Assembly: GCA_026982255.1 (NCBI GenBank)
Contig: JALSHL010000303.1
Span: forward strand, 1-8,386
From: Paracoccaceae bacterium
GTDB lineage: Bacteria > Pseudomonadota > Alphaproteobacteria > Rhodobacterales > Rhodobacteraceae
DNA length: 8,386 nucleotides
Direction of reading: 5' to 3'
Shown: piece after piece, positions 1-5,924 of the stretch
Numbering within the stretch: position 1 is the stretch's first letter
How the letters are laid out: every line of letters starts with the position of its first letter
Translations under genes and position numbers: made by a program
The notes under the pieces: model-generated
Databases searched by the model: none
Told to the model about the DNA's origin: nothing
What the model saw: only the letters and a program-made list of their open reading frames with translations

Positions 1-1293
1 GCTGTCGGTCATTTTCAGTTCCTCGACCTTTTTCACCGCATGGATCACCGTGGTGTGGTCGCGGCCGCCGAAACGCCGGCCGATGTCCGGCAGGCTCTTG
101 GAGGTCAGCGTCTTGGACAGGAACATCGCCACCTGTCGCGGGCGGGCGATGGCGCGGGCGCGGCGGGGCGACAGCAGGTCGGACATGCGCAGATTGTAAT
201 GGTCCGCCACCTTGCGCATGATCTCCTCGACCGTGACCTTGCGTTCGGAAACGCGCAGGATGTCGGCCAGACATTCCTGCGTCATATCCAGCGTGATCTC
301 GCGCCCGACCAGCGAGGCAAAAGCGAACAGGCGGGTCAGCGCGCCCTCCAATACCCGCACGTTCGACGAAATCCGGTGGGCCAGAAACTCCAGAACGCCG
401 GCGTCGATCTGCACGTCGGGCATGGTTTTCAACTGCGCCTCGGCCTTGGATTGCAGGATCCCCAGCCGCAATTCGTAGTCGGTCGGGTGCAGATCCACCA
501 CCAGCCCCCATTGCAGGCGCGAACAGATGCGATCCTCCAGCCCCTCGATCTCGCCGGGGGCGCGGTCGCCGGAAATCACGATCTGCTTACCCTGGTCGAC
601 CAGCGCGTTGAACGTGTGGAAAAACTCGTCCTGTGTCGAGTTCTTGCCGGCGATGAACTGCACATCGTCCACCATCAGCACATCGACCGAGCGGAACTGC
701 TCCTTGAAGCCGTGCATGTCCTTGAACCGCAGGGCCTGCACGAAACGATACATGAACTGTTCCGCCGACAGATACAGCACCCGCGCATCGGGGCGATTGG
801 CCTGTATTTCCCAGGCAATCGCGTGCATCAGATGGGTTTTGCCAAGGCCGACACCGCCATAGAGGAACAGCGGATTGAACGTCACCTCGCCCCCCTCGGC
901 AACACGGCGCGCGGCGGCGTGGGCCAGCTCGTTCGGTTTGCCGACCACGAAACGGTCGAAGGTGAAGCGGCTGTCGAGCGGGCTGCCGGGCAGGTCGGGG
1001 GCCGGCGCGGGCTTGGCCATTGCCTCGGCGGTGCGCTCCGGCAGGGGACCGGCGGACACGGTGCGGAAGTCGATGCGCTCCACGTCGTGTTTCTCGGCCC
1101 GCAGTTGCGCCAGAATCTGCTCGCCGTAATTGCGCGCGACCCAGTTGCCGATGAAGCTGGTGGGAACGGAAAAACGCGCGACCTGCCCGTCGATTTCGAT
1201 CAGGTCCAGCGGGTCGATCCAGCTATTGAAAGCATCCTTGCCCAGCGATGTGCGCAGTTCCGAGCGAATCCGACCCCAGCTATTCTTTTCCAT
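1..1293 (-). CDS. dnaA: Chromosomal replication initiator protein DnaA (partial, C-terminal end off the left edge)
   Basis: DnaA is the AAA+ ATPase that binds DnaA boxes at the origin, melts the DNA and loads the replicative helicase. It reads as 431 uninterrupted codons from an ATG at 1293, preceded by a GGGACGG ribosome-binding sequence. An N-terminal domain I (starting MEKNSWGRIRSEL) is followed by a short proline-rich linker. The AAA+ core has Walker A GGVGLGKT at residues 146-153 and Walker B LMVDD at 206-210. The domain IV DNA-binding signature FGGRDHTTV lies at 408-416, followed by IHAVKKVEEL. Only the last few tens of residues should be missing. The gene lies 52 nt downstream of a rhodanese-like gene on the same strand, so the two are probably at least partly co-transcribed. 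The long open frame on the opposite strand (40-1446) is a shadow of this gene. Identification is essentially certain. Confidence 0.98.
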   Translation of the reverse strand, partial: MEKNSWGRIRSELRTSLGKDAFNSWIDPLDLIEIDGQVARFSVPTSFIGNWVARNYGEQILAQLRAEKHDVERIDFRTVSAGPLPERTAEAMAKPAPAPDLPGSPLDSRFTFDRFVVGKPNELAHAAARRVAEGGEVTFNPLFLYGGVGLGKTHLMHAIAWEIQANRPDARVLYLSAEQFMYRFVQALRFKDMHGFKEQFRSVDVLMVDDVQFIAGKNSTQDEFFHTFNALVDQGKQIVISGDRAPGEIEGLEDRICSRLQWGLVVDLHPTDYELRLGILQSKAEAQLKTMPDVQIDAGVLEFLAHRISSNVRVLEGALTRLFAFASLVGREITLDMTQECLADILRVSERKVTVEEIMRKVADHYNLRMSDLLSPRRARAIARPRQVAMFLSKTLTSKSLPDIGRRFGGRDHTTVIHAVKKVEELKMTDS

Positions 1294-1345
1294 ACCGTCC
1301 CGTTCTATCGTTCTTGCGGCCCTTATGCGGCACCGCGATTATTGT

Positions 1346-1792
1346 TTATGCCTGTTTCCAGGGTAGTCCGCGCACTTTCCAGCCGTTCAATGTGCCGCGG
1401 TGGCGGTGTTCGTCCGGCTCGCCCTCGAATCCCTCGGCGATGTTGACACATTTGATGTCCAGCCCGTTTTCCGCGATTTTCTCGGCCAGACAGCGCGCCG
1501 CGTTCAGCGAGCGGCGGCCGGAACGGCAGATCAGGAAAACCGTGGTGGTGTCCTCGGCCAGTTGGGGGAATACCTCGGCAGCAAAATAGGTGTTGCGGGT
1601 CATCTCGGGGAATTCCATCCACTCGACCTTCAGCAATTCCTTGTCGATCGAGGTCAGAACCGGCTCTCCGACGTAATCCCATTCGGCGATGGTGCGAACG
1701 TCGACCAGAACGCTTGCCGGATCGTTTTGCAGAACCTCCCACGCCTCCAGCGGGTTGACTTCGGCAATTTCCAAGGTCGTGGCTCCGGACAA
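1346..1792 (-). CDS. Single-domain rhodanese-like protein
   Basis: The rhodanese fold transfers sulfur, or acts as a phosphatase-like regulatory domain, through one active-site cysteine. With the TTG start at 1792 the protein is 148 residues. The sequence shows the fold's hallmarks: VLVDVRTIAEW near residues 28-38, the active-site loop CRSGRR with Cys89, and the closing VNIAEGFEG motif near 116-124. It has no signal peptide or membrane segment, so it should be cytoplasmic. I chose TTG 1792 because AGGGGGA sits just upstream. A TTG at 1819 would add nine residues but has no ribosome-binding site. There is no in-frame ATG before the conserved domain. The six-residue loop is of the sulfurtransferase type. 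The true sulfur acceptor cannot be read from sequence. It ends 52 nt before dnaA on the same strand, with no terminator hairpin visible between them. Confidence 0.9.
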   Translation of the reverse strand: MSGATTLEIAEVNPLEAWEVLQNDPASVLVDVRTIAEWDYVGEPVLTSIDKELLKVEWMEFPEMTRNTYFAAEVFPQLAEDTTTVFLICRSGRRSLNAARCLAEKIAENGLDIKCVNIAEGFEGEPDEHRHRGTLNGWKVRGLPWKQA

Positions 1793-1796
1793 AACT

Positions 1797-1803
1797 TCCC
1801 CCT
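1797..1803 (-). promoter_or_regulatory. Ribosome-binding site deciding the TTG start of the rhodanese gene
   Basis: The minus strand reads AGGGGGA, then four bases, then TTG at 1792. No comparable purine run precedes the upstream TTG at 1819, where the sequence is T-rich. This supports the shorter protein, but the start has not been shown experimentally. Confidence 0.55.
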
Positions 1804-1862
1804 GCGCAAAACGCGCCAAAAATAAAATTCAATCAAACAGAATCGAGCAGATTCCACCCCGC

Positions 1863-1893
1863 ATTACCCGATCCTACAGCTCAAACGGGTCAA
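1863..1893 (-). promoter_or_regulatory. Weak candidate promoter for the rhodanese-dnaA unit
   Basis: The minus strand has TTGACC (1888-1893) as a good -35 element. At a long spacing of 19 nt comes GGTAAT (1863-1868), matching four of six -10 bases. A GANTC site (1850-1854) falls near the predicted start of transcription. The spacing is poor, so this is only the best sigma-70-like match I saw in the interval. Alphaproteobacterial -10 elements are often degenerate. Confidence 0.3.
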
Positions 1894-1912
1894 AAAGACA
1901 AAAGAATCCGGA

Positions 1913-1940
1913 GCGAAAAAACGGTTTTCGCGAACGAAAA
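1913..1940. repeat. Overlapping inverted repeats (CGAAAA / TTTTCG / CGAAAA)
   Basis: GCGAAAA (1913-1919) pairs perfectly with TTTTCGC (1925-1931) across a 5-nt loop. The TTTTCG in the same block (1925-1930) also pairs with CGAAAA (1935-1940) across a 4-nt loop. The two hairpins share the middle arm and exclude each other. In a minus-strand transcript the second would be a UUUUCG/CGAAAA stem closed by UUCG. A function such as attenuator, protein site or terminator is not shown. Neither hairpin is followed by a convincing terminator layout. Confidence 0.55.
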
Positions 1941-2093
1941 ATGACTATTTTGACGACGCTTTCAGGCAGCGAGCAGTAGGAATCGCAAAGCGTGGGAACA
2001 AGGTAGCCAATGCCGGAGATTCGCTCAATAGGGACGAAAGGGGAACGTAATAAAACTGTCCGAAAATTTCGTCACAGGGTTTTGCATACGACA

Positions 2094-2117
2094 AAACGCG
2101 CCCGAAAGGACGCGTTT
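2094..2117 (-). terminator. Intrinsic terminator of rpsT
   Basis: On the minus strand a 10-bp stem AAACGCGTCC / GGGCGCGTTT (one G-T wobble) closes a TTTC loop and runs straight into a short TTTT tract. It begins 25 nt after the rpsT stop codon. The position, strong GC core and trailing T run fit a rho-independent terminator, which would separate rpsT transcription from the dnaA unit. Confidence 0.8.
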
Positions 2118-2142
2118 CAATCGTTCAGAACAAGGCCGGCTG

Positions 2143-2409
2143 TTAGGCGGACATTGCCTTTACGCGGGCAGCAAGGCGCGAAACCTTGCGGCTGGCGGTT
2201 TTCTTGTGCCAGATGCCTTTGGTCACGCCACGCATGATTTCCGGCTGCGCCGCCTTCAGCGCGTCGGCCGCTGCCGCCTGGTCACCGCCGGAGATGGCTT
2301 CTTCTACTTTACGCAGAAAGGTCCGGATGCGGGTGCGGCGCGATTTGTTGATAGCGGTGCGGCGCTCGATCTGGCGCGCACGTTTCTTTGCTTGGGGCGA
2401 ATTTGCCAT
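2143..2409 (-). CDS. rpsT: 30S ribosomal protein S20
   Basis: S20 is a small basic protein that binds 16S rRNA early in 30S subunit assembly. The 88-residue product begins MANSPQAKKRARQ and continues with lysine/arginine-rich helices, including INKSRRTRIRTFLRKVEEA and KGIWHKKTASRKVSRL. Length and sequence match the bacterial S20 family throughout. The open frame extends 24 codons further upstream, but the ATG at 2409 gives the canonical S20 N-terminus, and the longer part would run across the promoter. A GGAA lies about eight bases before this ATG. The gene has its own promoter and terminator, so it is probably monocistronic. Its place near dnaA fits the alphaproteobacterial arrangement I know. 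Confidence 0.97.
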   Translation of the reverse strand: MANSPQAKKRARQIERRTAINKSRRTRIRTFLRKVEEAISGGDQAAAADALKAAQPEIMRGVTKGIWHKKTASRKVSRLAARVKAMSA

Positions 2410-2452
2410 GTATAAAATTCCGGTTCGTTCGAGATTCGAAAGATGAAGCGTC

Positions 2453-2481
2453 CCTCTACAACTGCATTTGGTCCGAGTCAA
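2453..2481 (-). promoter_or_regulatory. Predicted sigma-70-type promoter of rpsT
   Basis: The minus strand shows TTGACT (2476-2481, five of six -35 consensus bases), a 17-nt spacer and TAGAGG (2453-2458) as a weak -10. The leader to the rpsT ATG would be about 35-40 nt. It lies wholly between the enoyl-CoA hydratase stop codon and rpsT. A strong -35 with a degenerate -10 is common in this group. A GANTC site (2475-2479) overlaps the -35 hexamer. Confidence 0.6.
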
Positions 2482-2493
2482 CGCCTGTGAGGG

Positions 2494-3270
2494 TTATTTG
2501 TCGCGAAACTGCGGCTCGCGCTTTTCGAGGAAGGCGTTCATGCCTTCCTTCTGGTCATCGGTGTTGAACAGCGCGTGAAAAGCGCGGCGCTCGAACAGCA
2601 GGCCCTCGCGCAGGGTGGTTTCATAGGCGCGGTTCACGGCCTCCTTGACCACCATGGTAGTGATCATGGATTTCTCGGCGATTTTCGCGGCGGTGGCTTT
2701 CACATCGGCCATCAGTTCCTTGGCCGGCACCACGCGACTGACGAGGCCGGAGCGTTCGGCCTCGGCCGCGTCCATCATGCGGCCGGTCAGGTGCATTTCC
2801 ATCGCCTTGGACTTGCCGACGAAACGGGTCAGGCGCTGCGTGCCGCCGATCCCCGCGACCACGCCGAGGTTGATTTCCGGCTGGCCGAATTTCGCGGTGT
2901 CCGAACAGATGATAAAATCGCACATCATCGCCAGTTCGCACCCGCCGCCCAGCGCATAGCCGGATACGGCAGCGATGATCGGTTTGCGCACGCGCAACAG
3001 GGCCTCGGTTTCCGGCGAGAAGAAATCCTCGGTGAACATATCGACAAAGGACTTTTCCGACATTTCCCTGATATCCGCACCGGCGGCAAAGGCCTTTTCC
3101 GAGCCGGTGATGATGATGCAGCGCACGTTGTGATCGGCCTGCATGGCGGTCAGGGCCTCGGCCAGTTCGCCCAGCATCCGGCTGTTGAGGGCATTCAGTG
3201 CCTTGGGGCGGTTGAGCGTGATCAGACCGATGTGGTCGTCGATATCGGTAAGAATTGTCTCGTAAGCCAT
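2494..3270 (-). CDS. Enoyl-CoA hydratase (crotonase family)
   Basis: This 258-residue cytoplasmic enzyme of the crotonase family should hydrate trans-2-enoyl-CoA to 3-hydroxyacyl-CoA, as in fatty-acid or short-chain acyl-CoA breakdown. The oxyanion-hole segments are AFAAGADI (residues 60-67) and SGYALGGG (103-110). The catalytic glutamate pair is present as Glu112 (GGGCELAMMCD) and Glu132 (FGQPEINLGV), as expected for a true hydratase rather than an isomerase or decarboxylase. GIGGTQRL follows at 140-147. I chose the ATG at 3270 because a perfect AAGGAG (3277-3282) sits six bases upstream. A longer frame to 3324 adds 18 residues unlike the family. It follows mutM by 54 nt on the same strand. 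The exact acyl-CoA substrate is not readable, so I give no gene symbol. Confidence 0.93.
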   Translation of the reverse strand: MAYETILTDIDDHIGLITLNRPKALNALNSRMLGELAEALTAMQADHNVRCIIITGSEKAFAAGADIREMSEKSFVDMFTEDFFSPETEALLRVRKPIIAAVSGYALGGGCELAMMCDFIICSDTAKFGQPEINLGVVAGIGGTQRLTRFVGKSKAMEMHLTGRMMDAAEAERSGLVSRVVPAKELMADVKATAAKIAEKSMITTMVVKEAVNRAYETTLREGLLFERRAFHALFNTDDQKEGMNAFLEKREPQFRDK

Positions 3271-3324
3271 GACCGGCTCCTTTGTTGCTGTCCGGCGCCC
3301 TGTGTAACATGCGCGACAGCGCAA

Positions 3325-4152
3325 TCAAGCCTGTTGCTGGCAGCGCGGGCAATGGAATGTCGAGCGCCCCGATTGCACGATCCGTTCGATTTTTCCGCCG
3401 CAACCCTCTGATTTGCAAGGCTCCCCTTCGCGGCCATAGACGGCAAAGGCATGCTGGAAATAGCCCAGCTCCCCGTCCGCCTGCCGGTAATCTTTCAGCG
3501 ACGAGCCGCCCGCCGCGATCGCTTCGCCCAGAACGTCGCGAATCGTCGGGACCAGCGTTTCGACCTGATCGGGGCGCATGTCCCCCACGGGCAGGCGCGG
3601 GTCGATGCGGGCGCGCCACAGGGCCTCGCAAACATAGATATTGCCTAGGCCCGCAACGACCTTCTGGTCCAGCAACGCCGATTTCACCGGCGTTTTGCGC
3701 CCGACGAAACGCATGGCAAGGTATTCTGCATCGAAGGTATTGCCCAGCGGCTCCGGCCCGATTCCCGCCAGCATCCGGTGACTGTCCAGCGCATTGGTGG
3801 CCGTCAGGTCAAACATGCCGAAACGCCGTGCGTCGTTGAAGGCGATGCGGGTACCGCCCTCCATATCCAGCACGATATGGTCGTGTTTCAACGGCTCCCC
3901 TGCGCCGATCAGCATCCGCCCCGACATGCCGAGGTGGATGATCGCGCTCTCGCCGCTGTCCAGATCGGCGAGGATATATTTCGCCCGCCGCCGCAGGCGT
4001 TCCACCCGTTTGCCCGCCAGCCGCGTCGACAGGTTTTCGGGAAACGGCCAGCGCAGCCCCTCGCGGCGGACATCAGCGCGCAGGATGCGCCTGCCCTCCA
4101 TCACCGGGGCAAGGCCGCGCATTACGGTTTCGACTTCGGGCAGTTCGGGCAC
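3325..4152 (-). CDS. mutM: Formamidopyrimidine-DNA glycosylase (Fpg/MutM)
   Basis: MutM removes oxidised purines such as 8-oxoguanine and FapyG, then nicks the abasic site by beta,delta-elimination. The 275-residue protein has the invariant N-terminus PELPEVETV, in which Pro2 is the catalytic nucleophile after Met removal and Glu3 assists. Lys58 lies in AKYIL, Asn171 in GLGNIYVCEAL and Arg263 in SGRS. The C-terminal zinc finger ligands are Cys246, Cys251, Cys268 and Cys271. All catalytic landmarks are therefore present. The start codon is GTG. It is fixed by the need for Pro2, although no clear ribosome-binding site precedes it. The upstream exported-protein gene stops only 4 nt before, so translational coupling is likely. 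Identification is essentially certain. Confidence 0.97.
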   Translation of the reverse strand: MPELPEVETVMRGLAPVMEGRRILRADVRREGLRWPFPENLSTRLAGKRVERLRRRAKYILADLDSGESAIIHLGMSGRMLIGAGEPLKHDHIVLDMEGGTRIAFNDARRFGMFDLTATNALDSHRMLAGIGPEPLGNTFDAEYLAMRFVGRKTPVKSALLDQKVVAGLGNIYVCEALWRARIDPRLPVGDMRPDQVETLVPTIRDVLGEAIAAGGSSLKDYRQADGELGYFQHAFAVYGREGEPCKSEGCGGKIERIVQSGRSTFHCPRCQQQA

Positions 4153-4156
4153 GGCG

Positions 4157-4720
4157 CTACATATTGCAGGCGGCGGGGACCGATCCGATGGTCCATTGAT
4201 CGACCGGCTCGGGGCCGTAATCTATAACAAAGGCGGTTTTGTCCTCGTCGGAGCCGATAAACTCGCCCCGCCGCGCCAGATAGTTGACGTCACAGGTGCC
4301 GCTGAGCGAAGGGTTGAGCGTGTCGTAATTCGTGTCGGTGTATCCGGCGACCACGAATTGCCCCTTGCGATAGGCGATGGTGAGGACCTCGGACCAGAAA
4401 TTCCGGCCGCCGCTGTCGCTTTCGGAGACCACCTGAAGGCTGCCGCGCTCGGTGACATACAGCTCCGGTCGCGGGCCGTTGCCGAAGGGCATCACGACCA
4501 GTCCGCGCGCCACGGTGTCCAGCGTGAACCCCTTGTCGCTACCAAGGTAAATCCACAAAACCGTTTCGTTGTCTTCCGGCGCATAGCCCAGAACCGCGCG
4601 GTCCGGCCAGCCGTCGTCGTTCCAGTCACTGGTGACCGAGGACAACACCTGCCACGGCTCGACCCTGACCTGGGCGGTGGCAATAACGGGGAAAAGCAGC
4701 AGGGCAATCAATAAACGCAT
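4157..4720 (-). CDS. Small exported protein of unknown function with an FG-GAP/VCBS-like Ca-binding loop
   Basis: I do not recognise this 187-residue protein as a named gene. Its N-terminus MRLLIALLLFPVIATAQ is a typical Sec signal peptide with a likely cut after ATA (residue 16), giving a periplasmic or secreted product of about 171 residues. The loop DWNDDGWPD at residues 32-40 has the Asp/Asn spacing (D32, N34, D36, D40) of the calcium-binding loops in FG-GAP/VCBS repeats. Only one such repeat is visible. The rest is rich in short strands (VLWIYLG, SLQVVSE, QFVVAGY). Cys143 and Cys185 are the only cysteines and could form a disulfide. I placed the start at 4720 because AAAGGAA lies just upstream and the signal peptide begins there. 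The longer frame to 5002 runs antisense into the neighbouring gene. It leads a probable unit with mutM 4 nt downstream. Confidence 0.85.
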   Translation of the reverse strand: MRLLIALLLFPVIATAQVRVEPWQVLSSVTSDWNDDGWPDRAVLGYAPEDNETVLWIYLGSDKGFTLDTVARGLVVMPFGNGPRPELYVTERGSLQVVSESDSGGRNFWSEVLTIAYRKGQFVVAGYTDTNYDTLNPSLSGTCDVNYLARRGEFIGSDEDKTAFVIDYGPEPVDQWTIGSVPAACNM

Positions 4721-4735
4721 TCCAAAATTCCTTTC

Positions 4736-4764
4736 TTGCTGATCGTTACAGTCTTGCCTAGGAT
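4736..4764 (+). promoter_or_regulatory. Weak candidate promoter of the deacetylase-xseB-ispA-dxs operon
   Basis: TTGCTG (4736-4741), a 17-nt spacer and TAGGAT (4759-4764, four of six -10 bases) lie in the 51-bp divergent gap. Transcription would start at or next to the ATG at 4772, implying an almost leaderless message. The TAGGAT overlaps the AGGA that could serve as the ribosome-binding site, so both readings cannot hold for one transcript. The -35 match is poor. Confidence 0.25.
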
Positions 4765-4771
4765 TTCGCCC

Positions 4772-5692
4772 ATGACAACCGCTTTGATCACCCACCCCGC
4801 CTGTCTGAACCATGTCAACCCGCCCGGCCACCCCGAAAGCGTGGCGCGACTGGAAAGGGTTAACGAAGCCTTGAGCGATCTGGACCTGTTGCGGGTGGAG
4901 GCCCCCGCCGGACGGGATTCCCATATTCTGCGCGCCCATCCTCTGGCCTATCTGGAACGGATGAAGGAGGCCCCCGCCGGCCCGCTCGATCCCGACACGC
5001 ATAAATCACCCGGCACGCTGGCGGCGGCCTATCGCGGCGTCGGGGCGGTGGTGAAGGCGGTGGATATGGTGATGGAGGGCGCCGCCGACAACGTATTTTG
5101 CGCCATCCGTCCGCCGGGGCACCATGCGGAGCGCGAGAAGCCGATGGGATTCTGCCTGTTCGGCAATGTGGCGATTGCGGCGAAGCACGCGCTGGAGATG
5201 CACGGGCTGTCGCGCGTCGCCATCATGGATTTCGACGTGCACCACGGCAACGGCACACAGGACCTGTTGTGGAACGAGGAACGCACGCTGTTTGTTTCCA
5301 CCCACCAGATGCCGCTGTATCCCGGCACGGGGGCGGCGCACGAGCGCGGCGCGCATGACAACGTGCTGAACGTGCCGCTGGACTCCAACGGCAGCGGCGC
5401 CGACATGCGCGCGGCGATGGAACGGCAGGTGCTGCCCGCCATCGACGCCTTCGAACCCGAGCTGCTGCTGGTTTCCGCCGGTTTCGATGCCCACCACGCC
5501 GACCCGCTGGCCAACCTGCACTGGAGGGAGGACGATTTCGCATGGATCACGGAGCAGCTTTGCGATCTGGCGGCGAAACATTGTCGCGGCAGGCTGGTAT
5601 CCGTGCTGGAAGGGGGCTATGATCTCGACGCGCTGGCGGCCTCGGCCAAGGCGCATGTCAAGGTTCTGATGGAGCGGAAACATGAGCGATAA
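4772..5692 (+). CDS. Histone deacetylase family protein (class II-like zinc amidohydrolase)
   Basis: This 306-residue enzyme belongs to the arginase/deacetylase fold that includes AcuC, acetylpolyamine amidohydrolases and HDACs, which remove acetyl groups from amines using zinc. The motifs occur in the usual order. GHPES is at 19-23, and RPPGHHAE carries the catalytic His117-His118 pair. DFDVHHGNGTQD contains zinc ligands Asp155 and His157. LVSAGFDAHHADPL contains the third ligand Asp239. EGGYDL carries the transition-state Tyr283. The enzyme therefore looks active. I chose the ATG at 4772, with AGGA eight bases upstream. A TTG at 4736 would add 12 poorly supported residues. It overlaps xseB by 11 nt, so it leads a tight operon. 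The natural substrate could be acetyl-lysine, an acetylpolyamine or another small amide, and cannot be told from sequence. Confidence 0.95.
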   Translation: MTTALITHPACLNHVNPPGHPESVARLERVNEALSDLDLLRVEAPAGRDSHILRAHPLAYLERMKEAPAGPLDPDTHKSPGTLAAAYRGVGAVVKAVDMVMEGAADNVFCAIRPPGHHAEREKPMGFCLFGNVAIAAKHALEMHGLSRVAIMDFDVHHGNGTQDLLWNEERTLFVSTHQMPLYPGTGAAHERGAHDNVLNVPLDSNGSGADMRAAMERQVLPAIDAFEPELLLVSAGFDAHHADPLANLHWREDDFAWITEQLCDLAAKHCRGRLVSVLEGGYDLDALAASAKAHVKVLMERKHER

Positions 5693-5924
5693 ACCCATTG
5701 CCGATATGAGCTTCGAGGAGGCCATGAGCGCCCTTGAAACCGTGGTGCAGCAGCTGGAAAGCGGCACCGTTCCGCTGGAAGAATCCATCAAACTCTACGA
5801 ACGCGGGGCGGCGTTGAAGGCCCATTGCGAGGCGAAACTGAAAGCCGCCGAGGAAAAAGTCGCGAAAATCACGCTGGACGGCGACGGCCAGCCGAGCGGT
5901 CTGGAACCGGCCGGAATCACCTGA
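5682..5924 (+). CDS. xseB: Exodeoxyribonuclease VII small subunit
   Basis: XseB is the small subunit that assembles in several copies on XseA to form exonuclease VII, which degrades single-stranded DNA from both ends. The 80-residue product has the diagnostic helical-hairpin pattern: MSFEEAMSALETVVQQLESG (residues 9-28), then LEESIKLYERGAALKAHCE and a KLKAAEEKV tail. Length equals the family norm. The ATG at 5682 lies inside the end of the deacetylase gene (11-nt overlap) and has GGAG seven bases upstream, which points to translational coupling. Its TGA stop shares an A with the ispA start. xseA is not in the window. An xseB-ispA-dxs order is a familiar bacterial arrangement. Confidence 0.96.
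   Translation: MSDKPIADMSFEEAMSALETVVQQLESGTVPLEESIKLYERGAALKAHCEAKLKAAEEKVAKITLDGDGQPSGLEPAGIT

Larger units (their letters stand above)
1793..2142. other. Gene-free interval between rpsT and the rhodanese-dnaA unit, with GANTC cluster
   Basis: This is the longest stretch in the window without a supported gene, and it is AT-richer than its surroundings. Reading from rpsT toward dnaA it holds the rpsT terminator (2094-2117), five GANTC sites (1840, 1850, 1904, 1980 and 2018), a set of alternating CGAAAA/TTTTCG inverted repeats (1913-1940) and a weak candidate promoter (1863-1893). GANTC is the target of the cell-cycle methylase CcrM in alphaproteobacteria. I found no sequence close to the DnaA box TTATNCACA and no TTAA-N7-TTAA CtrA half-site pair. 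The short open frames across it look like chance. It most likely carries the regulatory region for the rhodanese-dnaA unit. Confidence 0.6.

Noticed and set aside
40..1446. 468-codon open frame on the plus strand, opposite dnaA
   Set aside because: It lies antisense to a fully recognisable dnaA and has low-complexity His/Gln/Arg-rich composition, as expected from high-GC codon bias. It matches no family I know.
1689..1979. Plus-strand 96-codon frame crossing into the gene-free interval
   Set aside because: It begins inside the rhodanese gene on the opposite strand, has no good ribosome-binding site, and encodes a basic low-complexity product with no familiar motif.
1793..2142. Chromosomal origin (oriC) next to dnaA
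   Set aside because: The interval is AT-richer and flanks dnaA, but I found no sequence within one mismatch of the DnaA box TTATNCACA. The best was TTCGTCACA near 2068-2076 with two or more mismatches. A GC-skew plot of the whole chromosome would settle it.
2621..3631. 336-codon minus-strand frame across the enoyl-CoA hydratase and the end of mutM
   Set aside because: It is an out-of-frame reading through two genes that are clear in another frame of the same strand. Its Arg/Gly/Pro-rich product is typical of a shifted high-GC frame.
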